From the NCBI RefSeq assembly GCF_010983895.1, contig NZ_CP048836.1:3968001-4032000 (forward strand): a stretch of 64,000 nt of DNA, read 5' to 3'. The stretch is from Nitrogeniibacter mangrovi. GTDB lineage: Bacteria; Pseudomonadota; Gammaproteobacteria; Burkholderiales; Rhodocyclaceae. The notes below the pieces were generated by a model. That model ran no database searches. It saw only the letters and a list, made by a program, of their open reading frames with translations, and was not told the DNA's origin. Every line of letters begins with the position of its first letter. The stretch's first letter is position 1. Both the position numbers and the translations under genes were made by a program. Shown piece after piece: positions 54,125-63,471 of the stretch.

Positions 54125-55180
54125 TCAGGCCGGCAGGGCCAGCAGCTCGCCGAGGTGGCGGTCGATCTGCTCGAAGTAGCTCGGCTCGAGGCCGAACAGC
54201 CCCAGATGGCCGAACTCCGAATGGATCGGCCGCAGTTCGCTGCCCGGGATCAGGGCCTGCTCGGCGGCACAGTCGCGCACCGGGAAGAACATGTCCTCGT
54301 CGATGGGCATCACGAACACCTTGGCGCGGATGCGCTCGAGGGCCGCGGCCAGATTGCCGCCGGTGTGACGGGCTACGTCGGCGCGCTGCCACTTCCACGC
54401 CATGCACAGCAGATCGTTGGGGTCCATGGGCAGGAAGTAGGCGTCGAGGAAACCGACCAGGAAGTCGTCCAGCGAGGAGAAGCCCAGCTCGCGCCAGCGC
54501 GCCTTGCGGAACATCTCGGTGGAAAAGCCCATCACCGCCCACAGGCGGGCGTGCCGGCGCAGGCCCGCGCGCACCGCATGCGAATCCGGGTAGTCGCCGC
54601 CGGCCCACAGCGGGTCGCAGGTGATGGTGTCCATCAGGGTCTGCGCGAAGATGACGTCGTGCGGGGTATTGGCGGCGGTGCCGGCGATGGGTGCGGCGCG
54701 GGCCACCATGTCCGGGTAACGCACCGCCCATTCATAGGTCTGCTGCGCACCCATGGAGCCGCCCACCACCAGCGCCAGGCGGCTGATGCCGAAGTGCTCG
54801 GTGACGAGCCGGTGCTGCGCGCGCACGTCGTCGCCGATGCGCACGCGGGGGAAGTTCGGTCCGTCGAAGGGGCTGGGGGTGTTGTGCGGCGAGCTCGACA
54901 GGCCGTTGCCGATCTGGTTGACGAAGATGATGAAATGGCGCGCCGGATCGAGCGCGCGGCCCTCGCCGGTATAGACGTCGATCATGATCCGGCTCGTACC
55001 CGAGAACCAGGTGGGCACGAGGATGACGTTGTCCTTGCTGGCGTTGAGGGTGCCGAGGGTGTGGTAGGCCAGGTGCGCGTTGCGCAGGGTGCCGCCGTCC
55101 TCGAGGGTGAAATCGCCCAGTTCGAACCGGGCGTACGGACCATGGATGTCCGCGTTGTAGTAGGGATGGATCTCCATCAC
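54125..55180 (-). CDS. Alpha/beta hydrolase, homoserine-acetyltransferase-like
   Basis: This 351-aa protein has the MetX-like fold: GTLRNAHLAYHTLGTLNASK, the nucleophile Ser in VVGGSMGAQQTYEW, Asp in VMPIDEDMFFP and His in SEFGHLGLFG. It is paralogous to the true MetX at 19753 but diverged in the acceptor region (GHLGLF in place of GHDSFL) and lacks MetW, so it is more likely a hydrolase or acyltransferase of another pathway. AAAGGAGG precedes the start. It heads the hydrolase/outer-membrane protein/AraC unit. Confidence 0.85.
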   Translation of the reverse strand: MMEIHPYYNADIHGPYARFELGDFTLEDGGTLRNAHLAYHTLGTLNASKDNVILVPTWFSGTSRIMIDVYTGEGRALDPARHFIIFVNQIGNGLSSSPHNTPSPFDGPNFPRVRIGDDVRAQHRLVTEHFGISRLALVVGGSMGAQQTYEWAVRYPDMVARAAPIAGTAANTPHDVIFAQTLMDTITCDPLWAGGDYPDSHAVRAGLRRHARLWAVMGFSTEMFRKARWRELGFSSLDDFLVGFLDAYFLPMDPNDLLCMAWKWQRADVARHTGGNLAAALERIRAKVFVMPIDEDMFFPVRDCAAEQALIPGSELRPIHSEFGHLGLFGLEPSYFEQIDRHLGELLALPA

Positions 55181-55309
55181 ACGATGCCTCCTTTGTCATG
55201 TGGTCTCACGCGCGGTCTGTGTGCGCCGCGTCGTGGCAAGACGATGACAAAGGCCCCCGTGCGCCGGTGTCCGGCTCCGGCAGCGCGCTGTCGCGATCGG
55301 GCAGTTATT

Positions 55310-55338
55310 GAAATGAAAAGGGCCGCTTGCGCGGCCCC
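55310..55338 (-). terminator. Rho-independent terminator after napC
   Basis: On the minus strand GGGCCGC-GCAA-GCGGCCC forms a strong stem followed by TTTTCATTTC. It closes the nap operon. Confidence 0.85.
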
Positions 55339-55362
55339 GGACCCGATTCGAGCGGAGGTGTC

Positions 55363-55995
55363 CTACTGGTTGGGCACCTTCTCGTCCGGATGGAAGATCT
55401 CCTGGCTGGCGCCCCCCTTGTCGGCGCCGATGTCCTGCTCCACGGCGGGCAGCTGGTGGGCGATGCCCTTGTGGCAGTCGATGCAGGTCTTGCCGGCCGA
55501 GAGGCCTTCCTGGTGCATGCGGGTGGAGCGACGCCCCTGGATCGAGTAGTCGAAGTACTCGTAGTTGTGGCAGTTGCGACATTCGCGCGAGTCGGTCTTG
55601 CGCATGCGCTCCCATTCATGCTCGGCCAGCTCGAGGCGATGGGCCTGGAACTTCTCCCGGGTGTCGATGGTGCCGAGGAGCTTGTGCCACACCTCGTTGG
55701 ACGCCTGGATCTTGCGGATGATCTTGTGGGTCCATTCCTTGGGCACGTGGCAGTCCGGGCAGGTGGCGCGCACGCCGCTGCGGTTGGAGTAGTGGATGGT
55801 GTTCCGGTATTCCTTGTACACGTTGTCCTTCATCTCGTGACAGGAAATGCAGAAGGCTTCCCGGTTGGTCCATTCCATGGCGGTGTTGAACGCGCCCCAG
55901 AACAGGATGCCGGCGACGAACACCAGCGCGATCAGCCCCCACCCGGCGCCGCGCAGGCGTCCGACGAGGCCCCTCTTGTTGTTGTCGTGACTCAT
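55363..55995 (-). CDS. napC: Tetrahaem cytochrome c NapC
   Basis: NapC passes electrons from quinol to NapAB. The 210-aa protein has one N-terminal membrane anchor ([19 protein letters not shown]) and four haem motifs: CISCH, CPDCH, CRNCH and CIDCH. A Met after the first motif (CISCHEM) and His residues near 120-190 supply axial ligands. It is last in napFDAGHBC, 24 bp after napB. Haem attachment depends on the ccm products encoded upstream in this window. Confidence 0.96.
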   Translation of the reverse strand: MSHDNNKRGLVGRLRGAGWGLIALVFVAGILFWGAFNTAMEWTNREAFCISCHEMKDNVYKEYRNTIHYSNRSGVRATCPDCHVPKEWTHKIIRKIQASNEVWHKLLGTIDTREKFQAHRLELAEHEWERMRKTDSRECRNCHNYEYFDYSIQGRRSTRMHQEGLSAGKTCIDCHKGIAHQLPAVEQDIGADKGGASQEIFHPDEKVPNQ

Positions 55996-56019
55996 GTCTT
56001 GCTCCCTTGCGGCACGCGA

Positions 56020-56469
56020 TCAGCGCAGGCCTTCGGCTTTCTTGAAGGTGTTCTCCACCAGCGGCTTGGCGTCCGTTTGCGGCACATGGCACTGGTTGCA
56101 GAAGTAGCGCCGCGGCGAGATGTTCGACAATTCCTTGCCATCCCGGTCCTTGAAGTGGGTCAGGCTCACCTTGGTCGCGCCGGTCTCGCGGTAGCGCGTC
56201 CACGAGTGGCAGTCCATGCACTTGTTGAAGTTGGTGGTGATGGAATAGCCGTCGATCTTGTGCGGAATCAGCGGTGGCTGCTGCACGTAGTTGCGCTCGA
56301 TCGGCGGGCCATCCTTCTCGGTGGCGTACTTGCCCGGCTCGCGGCTCTGGGTCTCCACGTCCCGGCCGCGCAGGCTCTCGACGGCGCCGGCCGCCTGCGC
56401 CGCGATGACGGTGCCCAGGCTCGCGGCCATGAGGGCCGCAACGAAAAACTGACGGGTCTTGTTGTTCAT
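56020..56469 (-). CDS. napB: Periplasmic nitrate reductase dihaem subunit NapB
   Basis: This 149-aa periplasmic protein has a signal peptide (AASLGTVIAAQAAGA) and two haem motifs, CMDCH and CNQCH, with conserved PPLIPHKI (axial His). It transfers electrons from NapC to NapA. The start overlaps napH by 4 bp. Confidence 0.96.
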   Translation of the reverse strand: MNNKTRQFFVAALMAASLGTVIAAQAAGAVESLRGRDVETQSREPGKYATEKDGPPIERNYVQQPPLIPHKIDGYSITTNFNKCMDCHSWTRYRETGATKVSLTHFKDRDGKELSNISPRRYFCNQCHVPQTDAKPLVENTFKKAEGLR

Positions 56470-57386
56470 GACTCGCTCCTGTCGAATCGGGTGGTCAGTC
56501 GAAACACATCCTTGCCGCACACGTCGATGCAACGTCCGCAGCTGGTGCAATCCTTGTCGAGAATCAGCGGGTGGGCCTGGCCCACCGCCTTGAGGGCGGG
56601 CCGGATCACCTGGGGCTCCGGGCACACCGCGAAACAGTCCATGCAGTCATCGCATGCGCGCCGCTGGTCGGCGGTGACGCGGATCAGGGCGGTCTTGCCG
56701 AGCAGGCCGTAGAAGGCCCCCACCGGGCACACATGACCGCACCAGCCCCGGCTGGCGAACAGCAGGTCGTAGAGGAAGACGGCCAGCACGATGCCCCACG
56801 CCAGGCCGAAGCCGAAGATGAGCCCCCGGTGCAGCATGGACACCGGATTGACCCACTCCCAGGCGATGCTGCCGGTGGCCGCCGAGGCGACCAGGGTGAA
56901 GCCGAGCAACCAGTAGCGCGTCCACGCGCTGGGGGTCTTGCCGCCCTTGATGCCGAGCCGGCGCCGCAGCCAGGCCGCCGCGTCGGTCACCAGATTCACC
57001 GGGCACACCCAGGCACAGAACAGGCGCCCGCCGAACAACAGGTAGAAGGCGAGCACGATGGCGCCGCCGAGCAGCGCGTCCTTGTAGGGCACGTGGCCAG
57101 CCGCAAGCGACTGCGCCAGCAGGTAGGGATCGGTCAGCGGCAGCACCCCGAGGGTGAGGCTGGAGCTGAGGTTGCCCTTGACGATCCACCAGCCGAACCA
57201 GGGGCCGGCGAGGAACAGGGCGAGGATGCCCAGTTGCGTGATCCGGCGCAGCAGCAACCACTTGTTGGCGCGCAGCCGCCCTTTCACGCGCACCGCCTCG
57301 AGGCCCGGCCGGGCCAGGGTGCGGGCGCGCTGGGCGGCGCGCGCCTCCGGCGTCGGGGGGCAGCCCTGGGTCATCTCGCCGCTCAT
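56466..57386 (-). CDS. napH: Quinol dehydrogenase membrane component NapH
   Basis: This 306-aa membrane ferredoxin has four to five helices, the paired CxxxCP motifs of the family (CAWVCPVN and CGHVCPVG), and two C-terminal [4Fe-4S] motifs ([23 protein letters not shown]). With NapG it forms a second quinol-oxidising route to NapC/NapA. The start at 57386 overlaps the napG stop by 4 bp; an internal Met (MTQGC) is an alternative. Confidence 0.95.
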   Translation of the reverse strand: MSGEMTQGCPPTPEARAAQRARTLARPGLEAVRVKGRLRANKWLLLRRITQLGILALFLAGPWFGWWIVKGNLSSSLTLGVLPLTDPYLLAQSLAAGHVPYKDALLGGAIVLAFYLLFGGRLFCAWVCPVNLVTDAAAWLRRRLGIKGGKTPSAWTRYWLLGFTLVASAATGSIAWEWVNPVSMLHRGLIFGFGLAWGIVLAVFLYDLLFASRGWCGHVCPVGAFYGLLGKTALIRVTADQRRACDDCMDCFAVCPEPQVIRPALKAVGQAHPLILDKDCTSCGRCIDVCGKDVFRLTTRFDRSES

Positions 57387-58234
57387 GGCTTCCACCCCGA
57401 ATCGAGTCCCGCCGGCTTGCCGTCGATCGCATCGCCGTGTTCCGGCGCCTGGCGGGTGTCGCCATAGTTGCGATCCTCCAGCCCGCGCATAGGCAGCTGT
57501 TCCTGCTCGCCGATGAGCGAACCGCCGGCCTTCTCCTTCTCCACCCAGCCCTTGCGGTAGTGTGCGGCGGCCTGGCCCTGGGCGAGCGTGTAGGGCAGCA
57601 CCCGGATCGCCGCCTCGGGCAGCACGCAGGACTTCTCGCACTTGCCGCAGCCGGTGCAGAAATCCGAATGCACCGTCGGCAGCAACATCGCATGACGGTC
57701 GGAGCGCGGGTTGTGCACCAGCTCCAGGGTGATGGCCTTGTCGATGACCGGGCACACCCGGTAGCACACGTCGCAGCGCAGGCCGAGGAAGTTCAGGCAG
57801 GTCTCGTGATCGATGAGCACCGCCAGCCCCATGCGCGCCTTGCCGATGTCGGTCAGGTCGCGATCCAGCGCCCCGGTCGGACAGGCCGCCACGCAGGGGA
57901 TGTCCTCGCACATCTCGCAGGGCACCTTGCGGGCGGTGAAGTAGGGGGTGCCGGTGGCCACGGTGTCACCCAGTTCGGCCAGCTTGAGGGTGTCGTACGG
58001 ACAGTCACGCACACACAGGCCACAGCGCACGCAGGCCGACAGGAACTCGCGCTCGGGCAGGGCGCCCGGCGGCCGGATCGCCAGCGCCGGCCGCGCGCTG
58101 GCCTGTTCCCCATACAGACCGACCCCGAGCGCGAGCATGCACGCGCCCCCGGCCGCGCCGGCCATTTCCCGCAGGAAACGGCGGCGCGCCTGGACGGCCT
58201 TGGCGCCGGGATCGGATGGGTTCCGGATGGTCAT
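57383..58234 (-). CDS. napG: Periplasmic ferredoxin-type protein NapG
   Basis: This 283-aa protein has a Tat-type signal ([16 protein letters not shown]) and four [4Fe-4S] motifs ([46 protein letters not shown]). It accepts electrons from NapH in the periplasm. It follows napA after 60 bp. Confidence 0.95.
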   Translation of the reverse strand: MTIRNPSDPGAKAVQARRRFLREMAGAAGGACMLALGVGLYGEQASARPALAIRPPGALPEREFLSACVRCGLCVRDCPYDTLKLAELGDTVATGTPYFTARKVPCEMCEDIPCVAACPTGALDRDLTDIGKARMGLAVLIDHETCLNFLGLRCDVCYRVCPVIDKAITLELVHNPRSDRHAMLLPTVHSDFCTGCGKCEKSCVLPEAAIRVLPYTLAQGQAAAHYRKGWVEKEKAGGSLIGEQEQLPMRGLEDRNYGDTRQAPEHGDAIDGKPAGLDSGWKP

Positions 58235-58294
58235 GTCGTAAGGGCCCGGCGGGACGGCGGCAATCGCCGCCCCGCGCCGGACCGCTCCCTCTCA

Positions 58295-60838
58295 TCAGGC
58301 CTTGGTCACCTTCACGGCGCATTTCTTGAAGTCGGTCTCTTTCGAGATCGGGCAGGTGGCATCGAGCGTGAGCTTGTTCACCAGCCGCCCTTCGTCGAAG
58401 AACGGGATGAAGATCAGGCCCTGGGGCGGCTTGTTGCGCCCGCGCGTCTCGATCCGGGCGACGATCTCGCCGCGACGAGAGGTCACCTTCACCTCCATGC
58501 CCCGCTGCAGGCCGCGCCGGGCCGCATCGTCCGGGTTCATGAAGATCTGCGCCTCGGGCACCGAGCGGTGCAGCTCGGGCACCCGCTGGGTCATGGAGCC
58601 GGTGTGCCAGTGCTCGAGCACACGGCCGGTGCACAACCACAGGTCGTATTCCTGGTCCGGGCTCTCCGCGGGCGGCTCGTAGGGCAGCGCGAAGATCACC
58701 GCGCGCTTGTCCGGCTTGCCGTAGAACTCGATGTCCGCGCCCTTGGTGACGTACGGATCGTAGCCCTCGCGGAAGCGCCACAGGGTCTCCTTGCCGTCCA
58801 CCACCGGCCAGCGCAGGCCGCGTGCCTTGTGGTAGGCGTCGAAGTCGGCCAGGTCGTGACCATGGCCGCGGCCCCAGCTGGCGTATTCCTCGAACAGGCC
58901 CTTCTGCAGGTAGAAGCCCAGCTCCTTCGACTCGTCGTTCATGTAGCCGGTCCAGGCGTGATCGTTGGCCTTGGCGACGTCGGAGATCGGGAAGGCGTCC
59001 ACCTGGCCGTTCTTGAACAGCACGTCGAACAGGGTCTTGCCCTTGTACTCCGGCATCTTCGCGACCATGTCGGCCGGCCAGGCCTCCTCGACCTTGAAGC
59101 GCTTGGAGAACTCGACGAACTGCCACAGATCCGACTTGGCCTCGCCCGGAGGCGCCACCTGCTGGCGCCAGAACTGGGTGCGGCGCTCGGCGTTGCCGTA
59201 GGCGCCTTCCTTCTCGGTCCACATGGCGGTGGGCAGGATCAGGTCGGCCGACAGCGCGGAGACGGTCGGGTACGGATCGGAGACCACCACGAAGGCCTCC
59301 GGATTGCGCCAGCCCGGATAGGTCTCGTCATTGGTGTTGGGACCGGCCTGCATGTTGTTGTTGCAGGTGACCCAATAGACCTTGAGCTTGCCGTCCTTGA
59401 GCATGCGGCTCTGGAGCACGGCGTGGTAGCCCACCTTGCCGTTGAGGAAGCCTTCGGGCAGCTTCCAGATCTTCTCACCGACCTTGCGGTGCTCGGGCTT
59501 GGCCACCACGAAGTCCGCCGGCAGGCGGTGGGCGAAGGTGCCCACCTCGCGCGCCGTGCCGCAGGCCGAGGGCTGGCCGGTCAGCGAGAACGGGCCGCAA
59601 CCGGGCTTGGAGATCTTGCCGGTGAGCAGGTGGATGTTGTAGCACAGGTTGTTGGCCCAGGTGCCCCGGGTGTGCTGGTTGAAGCCCATGGTCCAGTAGG
59701 ACACGACCTTCTTGTTCGGGTCGGCATAGAGTTTCGCCAGGCGCTCGAGCCGCTCGGCGGGCACGCCGGAGAGCTTGGCCACCTTCTCCAGGGTGTACTC
59801 GGAGACGAAGGCGGCGTACTCATCGAAGCTGATCGGCTTCGAGCCGCCCGCCTTGGTGGCGTTCTTGGCCGCCTTCTCGCGCGGGTCGGTGGGCCGCAGG
59901 CCGTAGCCGATGTCGGTGTTGCCCATCGCGAACTTGGTGTGCTTGGTGACGAACTCGGTGTTCACCGCCTTGTTCTGGATGATGTAGTTGGCGATGTAGT
60001 TGAGGATCGCCAGGTCGGTCTGCGGCGTGAAGATCATGCCGTTGTCGGCCAGCTCGAAGGAGCGATGCTCGAAGGTGGACAGCACGTGCACTTCGCAGCC
60101 CTTGTGGGTGAGGCGCCGGTCGGTCAGGCGTGACCACAGGATCGGGTGCATCTCGGCCATGTTGGAGCCCCACAGCACGAAGGCGTCGGCGTTCTCCAGG
60201 TCGTCGTAGCAGCCCATGGGCTCGTCGATGCCGAAGGTGCGGATGAAGCCGGCCACGGCCGAGGCCATGCAGTGGCGCGCGTTCGGATCGATGTTGTTGG
60301 ACCGGAAGCCGCCCTTCATGAGCTTGGAGGCGGCATAGCCCTCCCAGACGGTCCATTGGCCGGAACCGAACATGCCCACGGTAGAGGTCAGCTCGTTGGC
60401 CGCCTTGCCCTCGTTGGCCTTGATGTCATGGGCCAGCGCGGCCTTCCACTTCTCGGCCATGATGTCGAAGGCCTGGTCCCAGCTCACCGGGGTGAACTCG
60501 CCGTCCTTCGCATACTTGCCGTCCTTCATGCGCAGCAACGGTTTCGTCAGGCGATCCTTGCCATACATGATCTTGGACAGGAAGTAGCCCTTGATGCAGT
60601 TCAGCCCCCGGTTGACCGGCGCGTCCGGATCGCCCTGGGTGGCCACCACGCGACCGTCCTGCACCCCCACCAGCACCGAACAGCCGGTGCCGCAGAAGCG
60701 ACAGGCCGCCTTGTCCCAGCGCACGTCGGTGGCCGTCACGTCGGCCGCATTGGCCACCGTCGGCAGCGCGACCCCCGCCGTGGCCGCCGCCGCGGCGACG
60801 GCATTGGCCTTGATGAACTCACGTCGATCCATAGTCAT
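58295..60838 (-). CDS. napA: Periplasmic nitrate reductase catalytic subunit NapA
   Basis: NapA reduces nitrate to nitrite with a Mo-bis-MGD cofactor. The start at 60838 ([11 protein letters not shown]) has GGAGG 8 nt upstream, giving 847 aa. It has a Tat signal ([16 protein letters not shown]), a [4Fe-4S] motif CRFCGTGC with the fourth Cys in GLNCIKGYF, and the Mo-ligand Cys in [14 protein letters not shown]. The C-terminal molybdopterin dinucleotide domain includes [17 protein letters not shown]. napD lies 1 bp upstream and supplies its chaperone. Confidence 0.97.
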   Translation of the reverse strand: MTMDRREFIKANAVAAAAATAGVALPTVANAADVTATDVRWDKAACRFCGTGCSVLVGVQDGRVVATQGDPDAPVNRGLNCIKGYFLSKIMYGKDRLTKPLLRMKDGKYAKDGEFTPVSWDQAFDIMAEKWKAALAHDIKANEGKAANELTSTVGMFGSGQWTVWEGYAASKLMKGGFRSNNIDPNARHCMASAVAGFIRTFGIDEPMGCYDDLENADAFVLWGSNMAEMHPILWSRLTDRRLTHKGCEVHVLSTFEHRSFELADNGMIFTPQTDLAILNYIANYIIQNKAVNTEFVTKHTKFAMGNTDIGYGLRPTDPREKAAKNATKAGGSKPISFDEYAAFVSEYTLEKVAKLSGVPAERLERLAKLYADPNKKVVSYWTMGFNQHTRGTWANNLCYNIHLLTGKISKPGCGPFSLTGQPSACGTAREVGTFAHRLPADFVVAKPEHRKVGEKIWKLPEGFLNGKVGYHAVLQSRMLKDGKLKVYWVTCNNNMQAGPNTNDETYPGWRNPEAFVVVSDPYPTVSALSADLILPTAMWTEKEGAYGNAERRTQFWRQQVAPPGEAKSDLWQFVEFSKRFKVEEAWPADMVAKMPEYKGKTLFDVLFKNGQVDAFPISDVAKANDHAWTGYMNDESKELGFYLQKGLFEEYASWGRGHGHDLADFDAYHKARGLRWPVVDGKETLWRFREGYDPYVTKGADIEFYGKPDKRAVIFALPYEPPAESPDQEYDLWLCTGRVLEHWHTGSMTQRVPELHRSVPEAQIFMNPDDAARRGLQRGMEVKVTSRRGEIVARIETRGRNKPPQGLIFIPFFDEGRLVNKLTLDATCPISKETDFKKCAVKVTKA

Positions 60839-60839
60839 T

Positions 60840-61100
60840 TCACGCCTCCTGTTCCTGCATCTCGATACCGTCGCCGGTGTATTCATAAGCCAGGGTCACG
60901 CCGTGCACACGCTTGTTCACGTTGACCGCCAGAATGGAATCCATCATCGAATAGCCCTCGCCGTCCTCGACGGTCACGATCAGCCGACCGCCGTCGGGCG
61001 CGGCGCCATGCACTTCGACGCCGGGGATCTCCAGCAGCTCGCGCGTCAGGGCCTCGCGTTGCCCCGGCGCCACCCGGACGACCAGACTTGCGATATTCAT
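60840..61100 (-). CDS. napD: NapA maturation chaperone NapD
   Basis: This 86-aa ferredoxin-fold chaperone binds the Tat signal of NapA and prevents early export. It begins [18 protein letters not shown] and contains [12 protein letters not shown]. It starts at the ATG at 61100, overlapping napF by 4 bp; it ends 1 bp before napA. Confidence 0.93.
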   Translation of the reverse strand: MNIASLVVRVAPGQREALTRELLEIPGVEVHGAAPDGGRLIVTVEDGEGYSMMDSILAVNVNKRVHGVTLAYEYTGDGIEMQEQEA

Positions 61101-61600
61101 TGTTCGATCTCCATGGGGTTGGATTGAGCGACGCCGATGGCGCCGACCGGACACGGCGCCACACAGGCGCCACAGCCCGTACAACGGTCCGATTGCAGTT
61201 CGGGGCGGGCGATGCCGCCCAGCGCGGGGCGACAGCGGATGGCGCCGGCGTCGCAGTTCTCGGCGCAGATCCGGCACTCCACGCCCTGCCCGGTGAGGCA
61301 GCGGTCGCCGATGACCGCCTTCAGGGCCCAGGGGGCGACACCGTCCGCACGGTGCAGCGCATGCGGCGCACAGGCCGCCACGCAGTCACCGCAGAAGGTG
61401 CATTCGCCGGCGCTGAAGTCGAGGGTGGGATAGCCGCCTTCGCCGGACCGGATGATCCGGGTCGGGCACTGCGTGACGCAGTCGCCGCAGCGGGTGCACA
61501 GCTGTTCGAACTGGCCCGGGGCGACCGCCCAGGGGGGTCGGGGCACGTGCGCGCTGCGCGAGAGACGGCCGCGAAGGAAACCGCGGCGTGCTGCATCCAT
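61097..61600 (-). CDS. napF: Ferredoxin-type protein NapF
   Basis: This 167-aa cytosolic iron-sulphur protein has four clusters' worth of Cys motifs (CTRCGDCVTQCP, CTFCGDCVAACAP, CRICAENCD, CTGCGACVAPCP) and a short Arg-rich start (RRGFLRGRLSRS). It assists NapA cofactor loading. It is the first gene of napFDAGHBC; GGAG lies 7 nt before the ATG and an FNR-like box lies 66-79 bp upstream. Confidence 0.95.
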   Translation of the reverse strand: MDAARRGFLRGRLSRSAHVPRPPWAVAPGQFEQLCTRCGDCVTQCPTRIIRSGEGGYPTLDFSAGECTFCGDCVAACAPHALHRADGVAPWALKAVIGDRCLTGQGVECRICAENCDAGAIRCRPALGGIARPELQSDRCTGCGACVAPCPVGAIGVAQSNPMEIEQ

Positions 61601-61665
61601 GACGACTCCAAATCCCTACGCCTTGTGTGGATTAAGATTGGACACCCGCACGGCGGAGCCCAACC

Positions 61666-61679
61666 TTGACTCACATCAA
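61666..61679 (-). promoter_or_regulatory. FNR/ANR-like box upstream of napF
   Basis: The minus strand reads TTGAT-GTGA-GTCAA, one mismatch from TTGAT-N4-ATCAA. A -10-like TCTTAAT follows about 29 bases after the box, roughly the class II activator spacing. It predicts induction of nap at low oxygen. Confidence 0.7.
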
Positions 61680-61743
61680 GCTGACGCACATGAGACGCGA
61701 GGAATGGAAAACATGCACCGTGGATGGTGCCGTCAGGGGGACG

Positions 61744-63153
61744 TCAGGGGGAAATCGGCGTCGCCGCCTGGCGGTGGGAGATGGCGTCGAACCAGCGCAC
61801 CAGCAATCGATAGATGTCGATATCGAAAGCGTAGGTGGCCCCTTGGAGGGAATCAAGGACATCCGCATCGCTGCGCGCGGTGGCCAGGTAGCACCAGCGG
61901 TCGAGCAGGTGGAACTCGCTGCGGCCGGTGCTATCGTCATGCTCGGCCACGCACACCGGCCCCTGCCACGGCCAGGGCTTGACACCCTTTCCGGATAAGG
62001 CCGCCATGAGGCGGGCATCATGGGCCTCGGGGGTTTCCTTGCCCGCGCACACGCCGGCACAGCGCTTCATCTGGTGCGCCATGCAGGCGCCGGTGCGCCC
62101 GGGCTCCAGCCCGAGCCGGCGCGGGCACAGCTTGTACAGGTGCGCCAGCTCGCGCAACAGGTTGTCCGCTTCCTTCTTCGTGCGGAAGGCACCGAACACA
62201 TCGGCCCAGTCGCGCGGATCGGTGTCCGACAGCGGCACCCGCTCGAGCACCTGGGCCTTGCGCTTGTTGCTGGGCACCACGCGCAGGCCGAACACGTCGT
62301 CGTTCTTGCGCAGCAGGCGATTGTGCAGGGGCCGGTGATGCTTGATGAGGCAGGCCTCGAGCAGCAGCGCGCCGAGCTCGCCGGCGGTCTGCTCCCATTC
62401 GACCCGACGCACCTGGCGCGCCAGTTCGGCCTCCTTGCCGTTCATGCGGTCGGCGGCGAAATGGGACATCACCCGCGCGCGGATGCGCTTGCTCTTGCCG
62501 ATGTACAGCGGCAGGTCGTTGTCGCCGTAGAAGAAATACACCCCGGGGCTGTCGGGCATGCCCTCGAGCACGCCCTCGGGCAGGCCGGGCGGGCGCGAGG
62601 GACGCTTCATCGCCCGATCGATGGCGTTGCCCAGATTCGGCGCCGGGAAGGCATCGACGGCCTGCTGCAGGAACTGCCACAGCACGTCCGCATCGCCCAT
62701 GGCCCGGTGGCGCGCTTCGCACGTCAGCCCGTGGCGTTCGATGATCGCGTCCAGCCCGTGGCGGTGATGCGCCGGATACAGCGCGCGCGAGAGCTTGACG
62801 GTGCACAGCACCGGCGCGTCGAAGCTGCGCCCCAGGCGCTCGAAGGCGTTCTTGAGAAAGCCGTAGTCGAAGCGCGCGTTGTGCGCCACGAACACGGCGT
62901 CGTCGAGCAGCGCCCAGACCGCGTCGGCGAGCGTCTCGAAGGGCGGCGCGTCGGCCACCATGGCATCGGTGATGCCGGTGAAATTCTGGATCGTCGCGGG
63001 GATGTGGACGCCGGGATTGGTGAGCGAGGACCAGCGCTCGACGACACGGCCGTCTTCCACGCGCAGGATGGCGATCTCGGTGATCCGGTCGCGCACCGGA
63101 TGGGCGCCCGTGGTCTCGAGATCGACGATCGCCAATCGTTGGGGAAGCGTCAC
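61744..63153 (-). CDS. 3'-5' exonuclease fused to a GIY-YIG (UvrC-like) nuclease domain
   Basis: This 469-aa protein starts at a GTG. The N-terminal 170 residues are a DnaQ-type exonuclease with ExoI DLETTG, ExoII HNARFDYGFL and ExoIII HRAMGDADV. A GIY-YIG domain follows (GVYFFYGDNDLPLYIGKSKRIRAR, abridged as GVYFFYG and LYIGKSK) with HHRPLHNRLL, ending in a UvrC/Cho-like region. Such fusions are taken as DNA repair nucleases similar to Cho. It ends 143 bp before napF on the same strand, without a clear terminator between. Confidence 0.9.
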   Translation of the reverse strand: MTLPQRLAIVDLETTGAHPVRDRITEIAILRVEDGRVVERWSSLTNPGVHIPATIQNFTGITDAMVADAPPFETLADAVWALLDDAVFVAHNARFDYGFLKNAFERLGRSFDAPVLCTVKLSRALYPAHHRHGLDAIIERHGLTCEARHRAMGDADVLWQFLQQAVDAFPAPNLGNAIDRAMKRPSRPPGLPEGVLEGMPDSPGVYFFYGDNDLPLYIGKSKRIRARVMSHFAADRMNGKEAELARQVRRVEWEQTAGELGALLLEACLIKHHRPLHNRLLRKNDDVFGLRVVPSNKRKAQVLERVPLSDTDPRDWADVFGAFRTKKEADNLLRELAHLYKLCPRRLGLEPGRTGACMAHQMKRCAGVCAGKETPEAHDARLMAALSGKGVKPWPWQGPVCVAEHDDSTGRSEFHLLDRWCYLATARSDADVLDSLQGATYAFDIDIYRLLVRWFDAISHRQAATPISP

Positions 63154-63213
63154 GCTAACGCCCCCGACGCTCGCTGAGGCTTGCGGGCCCCACCGGACAG
63201 TGACGGGGGGTGC

Positions 63214-63402
63214 TCAGTTGTCCGTCTGGTAGTAGTAGGGCTTGGGCGGCACCTTGGCGGCGTTCTGACGCGTGCGGGTCTCGGCATCCTGCGGCTTGTC
63301 CCACCACAGGGCGCGGCCCTGCTGCTGCTCGCCCTTCTGCTCCGGATGCTTTTCCATCCATTCGCGCATGAACTTCGTGTGTTCGGATTCGTACAACGCC
63401 AT
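63214..63402 (-). CDS. DUF3460 family protein
   Basis: The ATG at 63402 gives 62 aa. The sequence MALYESEHTKFMREWMEKHP followed by GRALWWDKPQD and KVPPKPYYYQTD is the DUF3460 pattern, a small betaproteobacterial family of unknown function. GGAGTCACTC precedes the start. It lies between the relA/spoT gene and the exonuclease gene on the same strand. Confidence 0.88.
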   Translation of the reverse strand: MALYESEHTKFMREWMEKHPEQKGEQQQGRALWWDKPQDAETRTRQNAAKVPPKPYYYQTDN

Positions 63403-63471
63403 GAGTGACTCCTGATTCAAGCCGGCCGATTGTAGGCAAACGGGCGCCGAAACGCCAGCCCCCAAGGCAAT

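Noticed and set aside
54125-55180. Second true metX
   Set aside because: The fold is MetX-like, but the acceptor-region motif differs, metW is absent and neighbours are catabolic, so I call it a MetX-like hydrolase.
57437-60133. Plus-strand open frame of about 900 codons
   Set aside because: It is antisense to napG and napA and shows only low-complexity shadow sequence.
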